From assembly GCA_038213375.1 (NCBI GenBank), contig JBBQTB010000010.1, positions 1 to 64,000 on the forward strand: a DNA stretch of 64,000 nucleotides, in the 5' to 3' direction. Source of the stretch: JAAUTT01 sp038213375. Lineage in GTDB: Bacteria > Bacteroidota > Bacteroidia > Bacteroidales > JAAUTT01. The notes under the pieces are model-generated. The model was not told the DNA's origin, searched no databases, and saw only the letters and a program-made list of their open reading frames with translations. Shown in pieces: positions 37,208 to 46,559 of this stretch. Within the stretch, counting starts at the first letter, position 1. Each line of letters begins with the position of its first letter. The translations under genes were made by a program, and so were the position numbers.

Positions 37208-38185
37208 TTATTTTGAGTCAAAATCTGAAAATTTTCGCATAATAGGATCTAAATCAATGTATTTTACAATAATTGGTATGTTATCATCTTGAATAAGAGC
37301 ATACATTATATTAATGTTAAAACTATCTGAATTTTTTGGATTGGGTATCCGATATGTTTTAACAGTTTTTACTTTATTGCTGGTATTTTTAATTCTAATC
37401 TCGCAAAATGGTTTCTGAGAAACAAGCGAATCATATATCATCTTCGAACTAACCGATTCAATCAATTGAAACGGTACTGAAGAAAAATTCAGCAAGTAAT
37501 TACGAGCTTTATTTTTATCAATGGAAATTGTTTGATTATTACTTAGTGACTTGATTTTCATAACGCCAGGACTAAAAAACTGATAAGCAAATGAATTTTC
37601 GGGATGCATTGGGTAATCAATTTCAATGGTTAAAATATCAGCCAGGCGATATGAAAAAATCGTTTTATCGCGCCATAACTGCGGGTCGACCGAAAATAGT
37701 TTGGTAATGCGGCCTTCATAACCCATTATACGAATAACGTAAGGTGTATTATCCCCGGAAAGCATACCAAACGAGCCTATACGGAAACTATCATTTTCTG
37801 AAATTCTATAAGCTTTGATAACATTGCCCGAAGACTCTATAGAAATAGATAAAGCACTGGATGAAAATCTATTCAATATATCATCCGTCATACTTTTAGA
37901 AACAGGCGAACTAATTTCGAGACCTGATATAACACTAAGAAGCGCTTTAACAATTTGGGGTTTGGCATTCAACCCCCCGTTAACAGTCCATCCTGTACCT
38001 TGTCTTTCAAGCGTGAGTACTGACCTACTATCACTTATCTTTATTTTTGTGACTGATGATGTATCGGAAACAGCAAATTCCCTGCTGTCCACTTTTAATG
38101 TACCATGATTATCGTTGGTATAAAGCAGAACGGCTAGTACTGCTAAAATAATTGTTATCCAAATATAAACACGGTATTTTTTCAT
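37208..38185 (-). CDS. Membrane-anchored protein, DUF4340-like
   Basis: The 325-residue protein has one N-terminal helix (about 5-22, VYIWITIILAVLAVLLY) and a beta-rich exported domain. TDTSSVTKIKISDSRSVLTLER-like strands and GWTVNGGLNAKPQIVKALLSVIS near 68-90 resemble DUF4340 proteins, which in other bacteria accompany ABC exporters of the gliding type. No such exporter is adjacent here. Function is unknown. It ends 113 bases before the dnaN start on the same strand. Confidence 0.6.
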   Translation of the reverse strand: MKKYRVYIWITIILAVLAVLLYTNDNHGTLKVDSREFAVSDTSSVTKIKISDSRSVLTLERQGTGWTVNGGLNAKPQIVKALLSVISGLEISSPVSKSMTDDILNRFSSSALSISIESSGNVIKAYRISENDSFRIGSFGMLSGDNTPYVIRIMGYEGRITKLFSVDPQLWRDKTIFSYRLADILTIEIDYPMHPENSFAYQFFSPGVMKIKSLSNNQTISIDKNKARNYLLNFSSVPFQLIESVSSKMIYDSLVSQKPFCEIRIKNTSNKVKTVKTYRIPNPKNSDSFNINIMYALIQDDNIPIIVKYIDLDPIMRKFSDFDSK

Positions 38186-38246
38186 CTTTAAAAACTAAAC
38201 AATCAAACCCAATTCCCAAACTTTAGTGACAGCAACAAAAATACTT

Positions 38247-41018
38247 CTATTCAATACCTTCTCCAAACTTGAAATAAAGTTGTCCGCTCAGACTTTCACT
38301 ATTGCCATTGAGAGAGAATTCATTTTTAAAGCTCTGTGGGCCTGACGTTTCTGCTTTTGTAAATTTTGTACCTATCGCACTTATTCCATGAAGGAATGAG
38401 ATGTTTCCTACCGGAAATGGTGGAGCGGTATTGGTATTAAAGGCACCTTTGGGCGCTTCGGGTGTAAATAGGTGAAGAAATAAATCCTCGGTAGCAGAAA
38501 CAATGGTGATTGGCAATTCTTTAGTTTCGATTCTTATAGCGTAAAAGTTGGAATAATACCCTTTAAATTCAGGATAATCCCACGATTCCCCAGTTACGGT
38601 ATTATTATATTTTTTGTCGAAAAGGCCAAACTGCATGCCTTTCATTCGGTTTTTCCAAACACGGTATGGTCCATTTGCCAGTAGTTTAGCTCCTAAAACA
38701 AGGTTTTCGGGATACGAAAAAGAAACGCCTAAATAATCATACATTCCACCTGGCCGATAACTATAATTGAGTTGTAACCAATCACCGGGAAGCATGGTCC
38801 ATGTAACATTGTATTTATTTTTGCCTTCGAAAGCAATTTCGATTATATGATTGTCGCCTTTCTGATAATGTTTTATTTCTTTGAATTTTGCATCAAACCC
38901 TGCAGGCACAGGGCCTCCATTTAAAGAGATGTTTTTTCCCCCTGTTATAACCTTTGAAAGTAATCCATTGGTTTTATTAAAAAAAACTTCTGTATTGCCG
39001 GAAGCGAGAATTAGAAAATCCCCTTCATCACGCGAAGATACTTTGCCTGACGAAGTTTTAACCAATCGGGAAGCCATCGTTTCGGGCGACGAAATGTTCC
39101 AAGACCATGTATTAATTTTTCGACCAAAAGGGTCAGTAGATGTAATATAAAATACGTCGAAATCCTGCCAGTTTTTTGGCAAATCAATTGTCAGAAATCC
39201 TTTAGCTCCGGGTTCGAGTGCAGGGGCCTTGATGGATGCATCTTGTTTATCAGAGATGCTTTTAGTTAGATTATCGGGCAAACGAACGAATTGGCAAGAG
39301 AACTTGCACTGGCTTAAATTTGTATAGAAAAACCGGTTGGAGACAAATAGCTTCCCATTAAAATCAGGAATAATGTATTTTTTCTCAAAAAATACAGGCG
39401 ACCAAATTTCTTTAATTGTATAAAAACTAGCCTCTTTTTCGCGGTAAGGGCCAAGAATCCCATCAGGAGCATTGTTCTTTTTGGTATCAATGGAATCGTT
39501 TTTATCTCTTCGAACGATGCCTTCGTCGGCAAAAACCCATAGGAAACCCCCGGCCGATAAAGGGTTTGAAAGCATAAGATTCCAATAATCGTCGAGACCG
39601 GCACCGTGTCCTCCATCGTATAAACCGTGTAAAAATTCAGTTGGAAAAAAGATATCGCGACCATTAAAACATTCGGTAGCTCCATAATCATAAGAAATGT
39701 AATGATGTGTATTCATGCCATTAATATTGTCCCAAGGCTGAATTACTTTACGGTTCTGAGGATCATATTTTGCATATTCGTTGAGCAGACCAAAATTAAA
39801 ACCACCTTCGTTGCCGTTATCCCACAATACGATGGAAGGATGATTCACATCCCTCACAACCATTTCCTTCACCAATTTCCTACCAACAATGGTGTCATAG
39901 GGAGGATATTGCCATCCGGCAAGTTCGTCGAGAACAAAAAGTCCAAGCGAATCGCAGACATCGAGAAAATGCTGATCAGGAGGGTAATGACTCATCCTAA
40001 CCGCATTCATGTTCATATCTTTCATAAGATTAACATCGGTAATGCTAAGCTCTTTACTGAGACATCGGCCTGAGGATGGCCATGCACTATGCCGGCAAAC
40101 GCCACGAAACATGATTTTTTCGCCATTTACATATATACCGTCTCTTTTTTTAACCTCCACGGTACGAAAGCCAAATTTTTGATTCATAGTGTGTTTAACG
40201 GACGAGTCATCTTTCAGACGAACTTCTACCTGATAAAGGTTCGGAAACTCTGGTGTCCAGAGCAAAGGATTGGGAAAAGAACCATTGAGGGTTACCATTC
40301 CCTGCTTTGAGTTCACATTAACGACTAAAGGGCTGCCTATGGTTTTCCCCGCAAGGTTTGTTACCTGTGCTTCAATTTGCTTTGACCTGTTAATGCCATT
40401 CAGATAAACATTTAAAGAGAATGATCCGTTGGCTTTGGCATCAATAGCAACGCGGCTGATGTATTCTTTGGGATACGCCTCGAGATATACAGGCCTGAAA
40501 ATTCCACCAAAAACCCAATAATCGGCAGTTCGTTCTGCCTCGTTAACGCTATAATTTGATGACATTTTGCTGACATTAATTTCCAGTAAGTTTGTCTGCC
40601 CTATTTTGAGTAGTTTAGTAATATCGTAGGTAAATCGATAAAAAGCTCCCTGATGAATTGGCCCTGCCAGTTTGCCGTTAATTTTAACCTCAGTATCGGT
40701 CATCGACCCTTCGAAAACGATGAGAATGTTTTTTCCCTTCCAGTCGGCAGAAACCTGAAAACTATGCTTATACAAACCATGCTCATCACCTAAGGGTATA
40801 TCATGTCCATAGTTATAAGTTCCAAATCCCTGTAATTCCCAGTTCGAAGGAACGCCGATTTTGGTCCATGTATCGCTATTACGTCCTTTGGTACAGAAAA
40901 AATTCCAATCAACTGTATGATCCTTATCCGTACCGGAAAGGTATACTATTTCAGTTTTTTGAGCAAAACTAGAAGTTATGGATAAAGCAAGACAGAGTGA
41001 GGCTAAAAGGTTTTTCAT
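38247..41018 (-). CDS. GH2-family beta-galactosidase-like enzyme
   Basis: The 923-residue secreted enzyme has a signal peptide (about 1-19, ending SSFAQ), the GH2 sugar-binding jelly roll (GSMTDTEVKINGKLAG, NYSVNEAERTADYWVFGGIFR), an immunoglobulin-like domain, and the TIM barrel starting near YVNGEKIMFRGVCRH. The acid/base Glu is in IVLWDNGNEGGFN near 398 and the nucleophile in FFPTEFLHG near 457. A long C-terminal domain (about 650-923) resembles the last domain of LacZ-type enzymes. It probably trims beta-linked galactose or a related sugar from glycans in the periplasm or outside. It is alone, without SusC/D nearby. Confidence 0.9.
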   Translation of the reverse strand: MKNLLASLCLALSITSSFAQKTEIVYLSGTDKDHTVDWNFFCTKGRNSDTWTKIGVPSNWELQGFGTYNYGHDIPLGDEHGLYKHSFQVSADWKGKNILIVFEGSMTDTEVKINGKLAGPIHQGAFYRFTYDITKLLKIGQTNLLEINVSKMSSNYSVNEAERTADYWVFGGIFRPVYLEAYPKEYISRVAIDAKANGSFSLNVYLNGINRSKQIEAQVTNLAGKTIGSPLVVNVNSKQGMVTLNGSFPNPLLWTPEFPNLYQVEVRLKDDSSVKHTMNQKFGFRTVEVKKRDGIYVNGEKIMFRGVCRHSAWPSSGRCLSKELSITDVNLMKDMNMNAVRMSHYPPDQHFLDVCDSLGLFVLDELAGWQYPPYDTIVGRKLVKEMVVRDVNHPSIVLWDNGNEGGFNFGLLNEYAKYDPQNRKVIQPWDNINGMNTHHYISYDYGATECFNGRDIFFPTEFLHGLYDGGHGAGLDDYWNLMLSNPLSAGGFLWVFADEGIVRRDKNDSIDTKKNNAPDGILGPYREKEASFYTIKEIWSPVFFEKKYIIPDFNGKLFVSNRFFYTNLSQCKFSCQFVRLPDNLTKSISDKQDASIKAPALEPGAKGFLTIDLPKNWQDFDVFYITSTDPFGRKINTWSWNISSPETMASRLVKTSSGKVSSRDEGDFLILASGNTEVFFNKTNGLLSKVITGGKNISLNGGPVPAGFDAKFKEIKHYQKGDNHIIEIAFEGKNKYNVTWTMLPGDWLQLNYSYRPGGMYDYLGVSFSYPENLVLGAKLLANGPYRVWKNRMKGMQFGLFDKKYNNTVTGESWDYPEFKGYYSNFYAIRIETKELPITIVSATEDLFLHLFTPEAPKGAFNTNTAPPFPVGNISFLHGISAIGTKFTKAETSGPQSFKNEFSLNGNSESLSGQLYFKFGEGIE

Positions 41019-41181
41019 TGTTTTTAGAGGTTTTATGCAAATGTAATCGTTTGTGCAAAAATGAAGATGTCATTTAAGGAAAAGTTTCAAGAAACTACTT
41101 CTATGCTCAAAATGGCCAACTTAAGAAAAATGTTTAAAAATAGCGAGGATAGGTAAACTTAATATTTACTACTTAATCAAT

Positions 41182-41994
41182 TTATATCTTTTTAAATACC
41201 AAAACTTTATATTTCATCATACCTTTTTTATAATAATATTCCAATGCAAAACCTGCCTGAAAAATCGAGAGTATTTTTCGGGCGGTGGGGAAAGGGGTCA
41301 GCATTTTTATCAGATGAAAAAAATAAACCAACGTAAAGCTCCACCATGTCTTACGAACTTTTACCAGATGTGTAAAATCAACTTCTTGAATTTGCGATAT
41401 TCCTAACGTATTTATGGATAAGATGTAATCCTCTTTGCTATACAAATCAATCAGTGACCAGTGGTTTAACAATAGATTTCGAAAATAATTATTTGGTAAA
41501 ATCCCCTTTCGCATATCTTCTACTATAATAAGGCGTCCACCATGTTTGAGTGAAGAATCCAGATTATCTAGGGATAATTGCAGGTTTTTCGAATGTTTCA
41601 GCGACTCGATGGCTATAATTTGGTCAAATAATTGGTTAAACGGTTCATCATAGCTTCTTACCTCGAAAATGCAACTATTTGTAACATCAAGCTGAGTGGC
41701 TGCTTCACGGGCAAGTGCAACTTCTTTTTTGCTGAGGCTTATCCCAATTCCAATCACATGGCATTTTTTGGCATAAGTAAATATGGTTTTACCGGTTCCG
41801 CAACCGGCATCTAACAAAATATCTTTATCCTTCAAAGGAAAGTTTTTTGCCAACCAATCGTTAATGTCGTCTATACCATCATTGGTATCATTAGTATTAA
41901 ACATGAGTTGTTTATGCACGGCATAGGTATTCTTTTGATGTGAAAACCAGCTCTCGAAAGTGGCCAATGTATCATATTTTGTAGCTGTATCCAT
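41182..41994 (-). CDS. Class I SAM-dependent methyltransferase
   Basis: The 270-residue protein has motif I ILLDAGCGTGKTIF near 57-70, the post-I GIGISLSKKEVALAREAA, and FDQIIAIESLKHSKNLQLSL near 133, a layout of cyclopropane-synthase/UbiE-like small-molecule or lipid methyltransferases. The last 80 residues hold a hydrophobic segment (WWSFTLVYFFHLIKMLTPF) that could touch the membrane. It is the final gene of the pterin-like cluster, 177 bases after the GT4, so it may have its own promoter. A lipid or glycolipid acceptor would fit the neighbours; this is inference. Confidence 0.82.
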   Translation of the reverse strand: MDTATKYDTLATFESWFSHQKNTYAVHKQLMFNTNDTNDGIDDINDWLAKNFPLKDKDILLDAGCGTGKTIFTYAKKCHVIGIGISLSKKEVALAREAATQLDVTNSCIFEVRSYDEPFNQLFDQIIAIESLKHSKNLQLSLDNLDSSLKHGGRLIIVEDMRKGILPNNYFRNLLLNHWSLIDLYSKEDYILSINTLGISQIQEVDFTHLVKVRKTWWSFTLVYFFHLIKMLTPFPTARKILSIFQAGFALEYYYKKGMMKYKVLVFKKI

Positions 41995-42171
41995 TTCTAG
42001 TAGTTAGTTCTATTAACCTGAATCCTAAAAAAATAGTTTATTTTTCAGCTTTCTCCCTTCAGGGACAAGGATAAAAAGGCTGAAAACCATTAAAAAATTT
42101 AAACTTTCAAAGTAGAAATAGTAAAAATAAAAAATGCAAGAATCAATCGTATGTCAATTTCTATGAACTAT

Positions 42172-43221
42172 CTACTCATTAATTATTACTTTTAGAGCAT
42201 TCTCAAAATCCTTAATCGATTTTCCCCAGGTTTGAGCCTGATTTATATAGTTTGAGGCTTCCTTACATAAATTCTGATATTTATTTGAATCGAGAAGCAA
42301 TTCTTTAATAGTTTGCTGAAGCGATTTACTATCATTCGCCTTGAAAAAGGTTCCTATTGATGCAGGGACTGTTTGTGTAATGGCACCTCCATCAGATGCT
42401 ATCACAGGAATACCATGAGCCATTGCCTCAGTTAAAACCATTCCATATGTTTCAAATTCAGAAGGATGAATTAATAAATCGGAATTTACATAAACTTTGG
42501 ACAATTCATTGCCCGTAATTGGACCATGAAGAAATATCTTGTCGGTTAGATTGTTAAAATCAATCAATCTTGAAAGTGTATCTACATAGTCTGGGTCAAA
42601 ATCGGTGTTTCCATAACAATCAAGTGTCCAGTTGAGGTATTTTAGCTCATTCAAGGCATCAACCAAAAGCAAATGCCCTTTATTTCGGGTAAAATTGGAT
42701 ACGGTAATCAATTTACAAGGTAACAGAGCATACTTATTTTTATGCGAAAAAACTTCTACTCCTGGCAATACCACGACGATTCTGACTGAATCTACGCCCA
42801 TATCTCTAAGTAAATTCATTGTAAAAACACTCGTAACAACAATTAAATCAGCATAGGTAAATGCCTTTTTTTCAAGAATTGAAAGCCTTTTATTTTGAGC
42901 GCCAGTAAATTCGTTCCTAACTGATAAAGGCATATGAATAAGTGCAATGATTGTATGATTCAGTTTTATTTTTCGCAATAACTCCGGAAGAGCGCCAAAT
43001 GCCAGGCTGTCTATGATGATAGTTTCACCTTTTGGAATTGCATTTATAATATTTACGAATTGTTGCTTGCTTTCAGGCGATGGAAACGGAAAGTCGACAG
43101 CCAAAGAATATACCATTACATTATGCCCCATCTCCAGCAGACCATTTACCATTCGTTTGTCATAAATGTAACCTCCTGTAAGAGTATTAATATCTCCGGG
43201 AATTAATAAATGCAATTGCAT
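42172..43221 (-). CDS. GT4-type glycosyltransferase of the pterin-like cluster
   Basis: The 349-residue GT-B enzyme begins MQLHLLIPGDINTLTGGYIYDK and has ALIHMPLSVRNEFTG in the acceptor half, SNFTRNKGHLLLVDALNEL at the domain boundary near 174, and HPSEFETYGMVLTEAMAHGIPVI near 255 with the Glu-x7-Glu pattern of GT4, followed by GGAITQT. It transfers a sugar from a nucleotide donor with retention. In this operon it would attach a sugar to the small-molecule product or to a lipid carrier. It follows the FkbM gene by 66 bases. Confidence 0.87.
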   Translation of the reverse strand: MQLHLLIPGDINTLTGGYIYDKRMVNGLLEMGHNVMVYSLAVDFPFPSPESKQQFVNIINAIPKGETIIIDSLAFGALPELLRKIKLNHTIIALIHMPLSVRNEFTGAQNKRLSILEKKAFTYADLIVVTSVFTMNLLRDMGVDSVRIVVVLPGVEVFSHKNKYALLPCKLITVSNFTRNKGHLLLVDALNELKYLNWTLDCYGNTDFDPDYVDTLSRLIDFNNLTDKIFLHGPITGNELSKVYVNSDLLIHPSEFETYGMVLTEAMAHGIPVIASDGGAITQTVPASIGTFFKANDSKSLQQTIKELLLDSNKYQNLCKEASNYINQAQTWGKSIKDFENALKVIINE

Positions 43222-43287
43222 AAGCTAATTAAGTTTTAAGAAATAAGATGCGTGAAACAAATATTGTGAGCTTTTCCGAAAAGAAGG

Positions 43288-44028
43288 TTAAGTTTTATTT
43301 AACAAAGCATATATATCTCCCGATTTTCGTCCCTTGTAATTCTTTATTTCACTTATCATTTGTTCCTCTGTCAACCATATTTTTGAAATAAAAGTAAATG
43401 ATTCGGTAAATGACCAGTTGAACTGATATTTACCCAGAGATATCAACCTTGTAATGCAAGCAATTGATTTGGAAGCCGTTGTTGGAAAAAATTCGAAAGA
43501 AATGGCTTTCAATGGCTTGTTAAGACCAAGAAGGGCTTCTTCTTCAAACCCTTCCACATCGATCTTGCAGAACGATGGCATACCATAAGTATCAATAAGG
43601 TCATTTAATGTAATAACATTTACCATTTGTTCTTTTTCCCACTTTAACGACGACTGATAACCGAGCATTACATCTTTCCATTGATCGGACAATGTGCTAA
43701 TGGAGGGATATCGTAATGATATCATTAATTTTGCAGTTCCTTTTTCGCGGCCAATGGCGCTGGTTGACAATGTAAAATTTGCGTTTTTCGAAAATTTGCG
43801 TTTTATTAATTCACTGAATGCGGGGTTTGGTTCGATGGCAACAACGTTGGCTCCAATCTTTAAAAAAGCGGCGCTTCTGCTTCCGGTATGGGCCCCAATA
43901 TCGAAACAAACGTCACCGGAATGGACAAATCGACGGTAGAAACTCACCATCTTGCGATGGTTAAAAGGTTTAAAGTCGTAAATAATGCGACTTCGCCAAT
44001 AACCTATCCATTCAACCAAAGTGTTCAA
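43288..44028 (-). CDS. FkbM-family methyltransferase
   Basis: The 246-residue protein has the FkbM Rossmann core: GDVCFDIGAHTGSRSAAFLK near 37 (SAM loop), ANVVAIEPNPAFSELIKRK near 58, TLNDLIDTYGMPSFCKIDVEGFEEEALLGL near 141-170 with the catalytic-region Asp/Glu, and SFEFFPTT near 179. The family makes O-methyl groups on sugars or natural products. Its start overlaps the stop of the pterin-synthase-like gene by 4 bases, showing coupled translation and a common pathway. Confidence 0.87.
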   Translation of the reverse strand: MNTLVEWIGYWRSRIIYDFKPFNHRKMVSFYRRFVHSGDVCFDIGAHTGSRSAAFLKIGANVVAIEPNPAFSELIKRKFSKNANFTLSTSAIGREKGTAKLMISLRYPSISTLSDQWKDVMLGYQSSLKWEKEQMVNVITLNDLIDTYGMPSFCKIDVEGFEEEALLGLNKPLKAISFEFFPTTASKSIACITRLISLGKYQFNWSFTESFTFISKIWLTEEQMISEIKNYKGRKSGDIYALLNKT

Positions 44029-44405
44029 AGTTCTTCTCCTTTATAAGACGCCCAGGCAACAGGCGATTCGCCGAGTGTAACCAAGATACTACCATTGAAA
44101 AAGCCCTTTACTTTTTCCTTTAATTGATCGTGAACATATCTGGCAAGAAACTCTGTTGTGGTCAATTGCCCTTTAAACTGAGGCAAGTCGTCGAGGTTTT
44201 GGTATTGCAAAGGAGCCATTGTTTCGGACAACATTTGATGCGCCAGACCAATATCAATTACAACATTGTGTTTATCGAGTGTTTTCAAAAAAAAAACAAC
44301 TTCAGTGACATACGTGGCGCCATGTAACTTTTGGGCTGGGCCAAAAAATTGATCAGGAAGAGAGTGCGCAATCATCATGTGATTGCAAATTTTTATGCTA
44401 TACAT
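44025..44405 (-). CDS. 6-pyruvoyl/6-carboxytetrahydropterin synthase homologue lacking catalytic residues
   Basis: The 126 residues follow the QueD/PTPS fold: HMMIAHSL with the first zinc His near residue 14, KLHGATYVTEVVF near 27, NVVIDIGLAHQML near 46, QYQNLDDLPQFKG near 67 and TTTEFLARYV near 82. Against QueD, the catalytic Cys of C-x-x-L-H-G-H is Ala (AQKLHGA), the third zinc His is also Ala, and the Asp-His of LDHRNLN is Gln-Tyr (LQYQNLDD). The pterin-anchoring Glu (TTTE) remains. It should bind a pterin or similar ring but cannot run the normal reaction. It lies in the middle of the six-gene operon. Confidence 0.85.
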   Translation of the reverse strand: MYSIKICNHMMIAHSLPDQFFGPAQKLHGATYVTEVVFFLKTLDKHNVVIDIGLAHQMLSETMAPLQYQNLDDLPQFKGQLTTTEFLARYVHDQLKEKVKGFFNGSILVTLGESPVAWASYKGEEL

Positions 44406-44411
44406 AGTTCG

Positions 44412-45374
44412 TTAATAGGTGAATGTGAAACATATTTCGTTAAAGTCTCCCTTACGTAATAAGTCGAAAGTTTTAGGCGCACCGGAAAATGGTACTTGTT
44501 TTGATAGCAGGACATCGTACATAGGGTTTTTTAACAACTCGAAAACAAGATCCTTTCTTCGTTTGTAGTTCCATCGGTTTAATTTTATTCCAGGTATTTG
44601 TGAAACTTGCGATGAAAGAATACGTTGCCTTCGAACGTGAAAGTTGGCGCCTAGTTTTAATTCAACCATTCCGACGCCAAACCAGCTCAACTCTACAATT
44701 GTTCCCTCGTATCCTGTTTTATCAATGCAAAACTGCAGACCCTCTCCTTTCGCCGAAGCATTGAAGGCAATATCGAATTGCTCATTTTCCTTGTCTTCAA
44801 TCATTTTAAATCCCATTAAACTTGCTATCTGTTTTCGATTTATGTTGGTATCGTTCACATATAACCTAACACCTGGTATCTGAGAGGCAACCGAAGCAAT
44901 CAATGCACCTATAATGCCAAAGCCATTTACCAAAACTATATCGCCAATGGAAATACCACTATCCCAAACGGCATTAACAGCTGTTTCCAATACGGAGGCT
45001 AAAACAGCCCTATGTTCAGGTACTTCATCGGGAATCAAAAAAACATGTTCAGGAGATACCAATGCAAAATCCTGATGAGGATTCATCAGATGAACATGCT
45101 TACCAATCCAATTCTTATCACCACCAATTACCTTACCAACCAACGAATAACCATATTTTAACGGGAAAGCGAATGAACCAGCCATGTTTGGGACTTGCAT
45201 CGATTGCCAAAGCTGAGGAGGTACCAGACCAGTACTTACTATTCGCTCTGTGCCGGTACTTACCATTGAATACGAAGTCTTTATCAGAATTTTTGTTGTG
45301 TCAGTCGTATCGTAATCCACCGGTATTATTAGTGTTTTTTCAGATGAAGTATGCCACAATTCACGAACCATCAT
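44412..45374 (-). CDS. Medium-chain dehydrogenase lacking the catalytic zinc cysteine
   Basis: The 320-residue protein shows the MDR fold: N-terminal catalytic-domain strands (KILIKTSYSMVSTGTER), a GYSLVGKVIG segment near 75, and a Rossmann NAD(P) domain with GFGIIGALIASVASQIPG near 150. At the place of the zinc-binding Cys-x-x-Asp/Gly-Thr-Glu, the sequence is SMVSTGTER, so the zinc Cys is replaced by Ser. This is seen in some MDR branches, including the BchC-like one. It probably oxidises or reduces an alcohol or side chain on the cluster's product. Spacing of 7 bases to the pterin-synthase homologue supports coupling. Confidence 0.82.
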   Translation of the reverse strand: MMVRELWHTSSEKTLIIPVDYDTTDTTKILIKTSYSMVSTGTERIVSTGLVPPQLWQSMQVPNMAGSFAFPLKYGYSLVGKVIGGDKNWIGKHVHLMNPHQDFALVSPEHVFLIPDEVPEHRAVLASVLETAVNAVWDSGISIGDIVLVNGFGIIGALIASVASQIPGVRLYVNDTNINRKQIASLMGFKMIEDKENEQFDIAFNASAKGEGLQFCIDKTGYEGTIVELSWFGVGMVELKLGANFHVRRQRILSSQVSQIPGIKLNRWNYKRRKDLVFELLKNPMYDVLLSKQVPFSGAPKTFDLLRKGDFNEICFTFTY

Positions 45375-45385
45375 TTGATATATTT

Positions 45386-46345
45386 TTAGTATTTTACATC
45401 ACCCGAAAAAAGGATGCCATCGCCCATTGGGTTATATGATTGTGATGAAAATTTAATTGAATCCTTGATACTGGTAATTTCCTTTAATGAAAAACAGGCA
45501 ATTCCTGAACCAAGTATTTTGGGTGAAATAAAGAGTTGCAAAAAGTCGATAGAATTGGCCGACAGAAACGATGACCCAGTAAAAGCGCCTCCCTCAATAA
45601 ATAATGAGTGAATACCCCTGATATAAAGTTCCCTAAGTATTAAGGCTGGTTCAATGAGATTCGCTAATTTGGGTATGAAGATAGTTTCAATCCCTTTGCT
45701 GTAGTGAGTTTCCTGAGAAGTTATGAAAAGCACCTTCCCATGGTTTTCGAGCAAACTATCAAATTCACATTTAAAATTACCAACCACAATTTTTACAGGA
45801 TCCTGACCTTTTACAAGCCTCACGCTAAGTCTTGGCTTATCAACCTTCAATGTATTCGACCCGATTAAAATTCCATCGAAAAGTGCTCGAAGTCGATGAG
45901 CATGTACAAGGTTTTGCTGGTTTCCAATCCATTTGGAATGCCCATTATTTGCAGCAATTTTTCCATCAAGCGTTTGTGCGAAATGAAGAAGCGTAATAGA
46001 GCGCTTAAGCTGAAATGATTTTAACGTTAATAAGCAGAATGGAAGGTATAACAATAAGAATTCAAGAGTTTTTGAATCCATCCATTCATTCCTTACCAAA
46101 CGAAGCAAATAACTGTCATCTATTTGAAATACAGTTGATTTTTGTTGAAATTTTAAATCCTGTTTGACAGATATGGAAATAACATGGTCGCCTGATGTAA
46201 ATTGAGGTTGTTCATTTAAGAAAATGGTAAATTTATTATCCCGAAAAATAATTGTTAAAAATTCAATTTCCTGCAGGTGAATCTTAACGAATACCTTAAG
46301 ATCGAGCAAAAAAGACCATAAAATATCGTGGGGTATATTTTTCAC
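45386..46345 (-). CDS. RibD C-terminal/dihydrofolate reductase-family reductase
   Basis: The 319-residue protein has a RibD reductase domain in its C-terminal two thirds: LLHFAQTLDGKIAANNGHSKW near 118-138, HAHRLRALFDGILIGSNTL near 147-165, VDKPRLSVR, and the late LFIEGGAFTGSSFLS near 268-282. These are the substrate and NADPH-binding motifs of pyrimidine/pterin reductases. The first 115 residues have no family I recognise and no zinc deaminase motif. It is the first gene of the minus-strand operon, 12 bases before the dehydrogenase gene. Reduction of a pteridine- or pyrimidine-like ring fits the context. Confidence 0.82.
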   Translation of the reverse strand: MKNIPHDILWSFLLDLKVFVKIHLQEIEFLTIIFRDNKFTIFLNEQPQFTSGDHVISISVKQDLKFQQKSTVFQIDDSYLLRLVRNEWMDSKTLEFLLLYLPFCLLTLKSFQLKRSITLLHFAQTLDGKIAANNGHSKWIGNQQNLVHAHRLRALFDGILIGSNTLKVDKPRLSVRLVKGQDPVKIVVGNFKCEFDSLLENHGKVLFITSQETHYSKGIETIFIPKLANLIEPALILRELYIRGIHSLFIEGGAFTGSSFLSANSIDFLQLFISPKILGSGIACFSLKEITSIKDSIKFSSQSYNPMGDGILFSGDVKY

Positions 46346-46559
46346 ATTAGTATCCTTTAATATGGATTTGAATGGTAAAGATCGTTCATATTTATTTGAA
46401 TCAGAAAAATCTCCAGATATTAAACAACATCAGCTATTGTTTTGTTTAATGTTTATATTTAAGAATTGAGAGCCAAGAACTAAGGACATATTTATTATTT
46501 TTAAACTCTTGATACTTAGTATGTCAAATTATTAAATAAGTTGAATATAATATAAACAC

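Noticed and set aside
39702..40073. A 123-codon plus-strand frame inside the GH2 gene
   Set aside because: Antisense shadow of conserved GH2 barrel sequence; no independent features.
41061..41156. A 31-codon plus-strand frame upstream of the GH2 gene
   Set aside because: Short, composed of Lys/Met-rich sequence with no family likeness; it lies in the probable promoter region of the GH2 gene.
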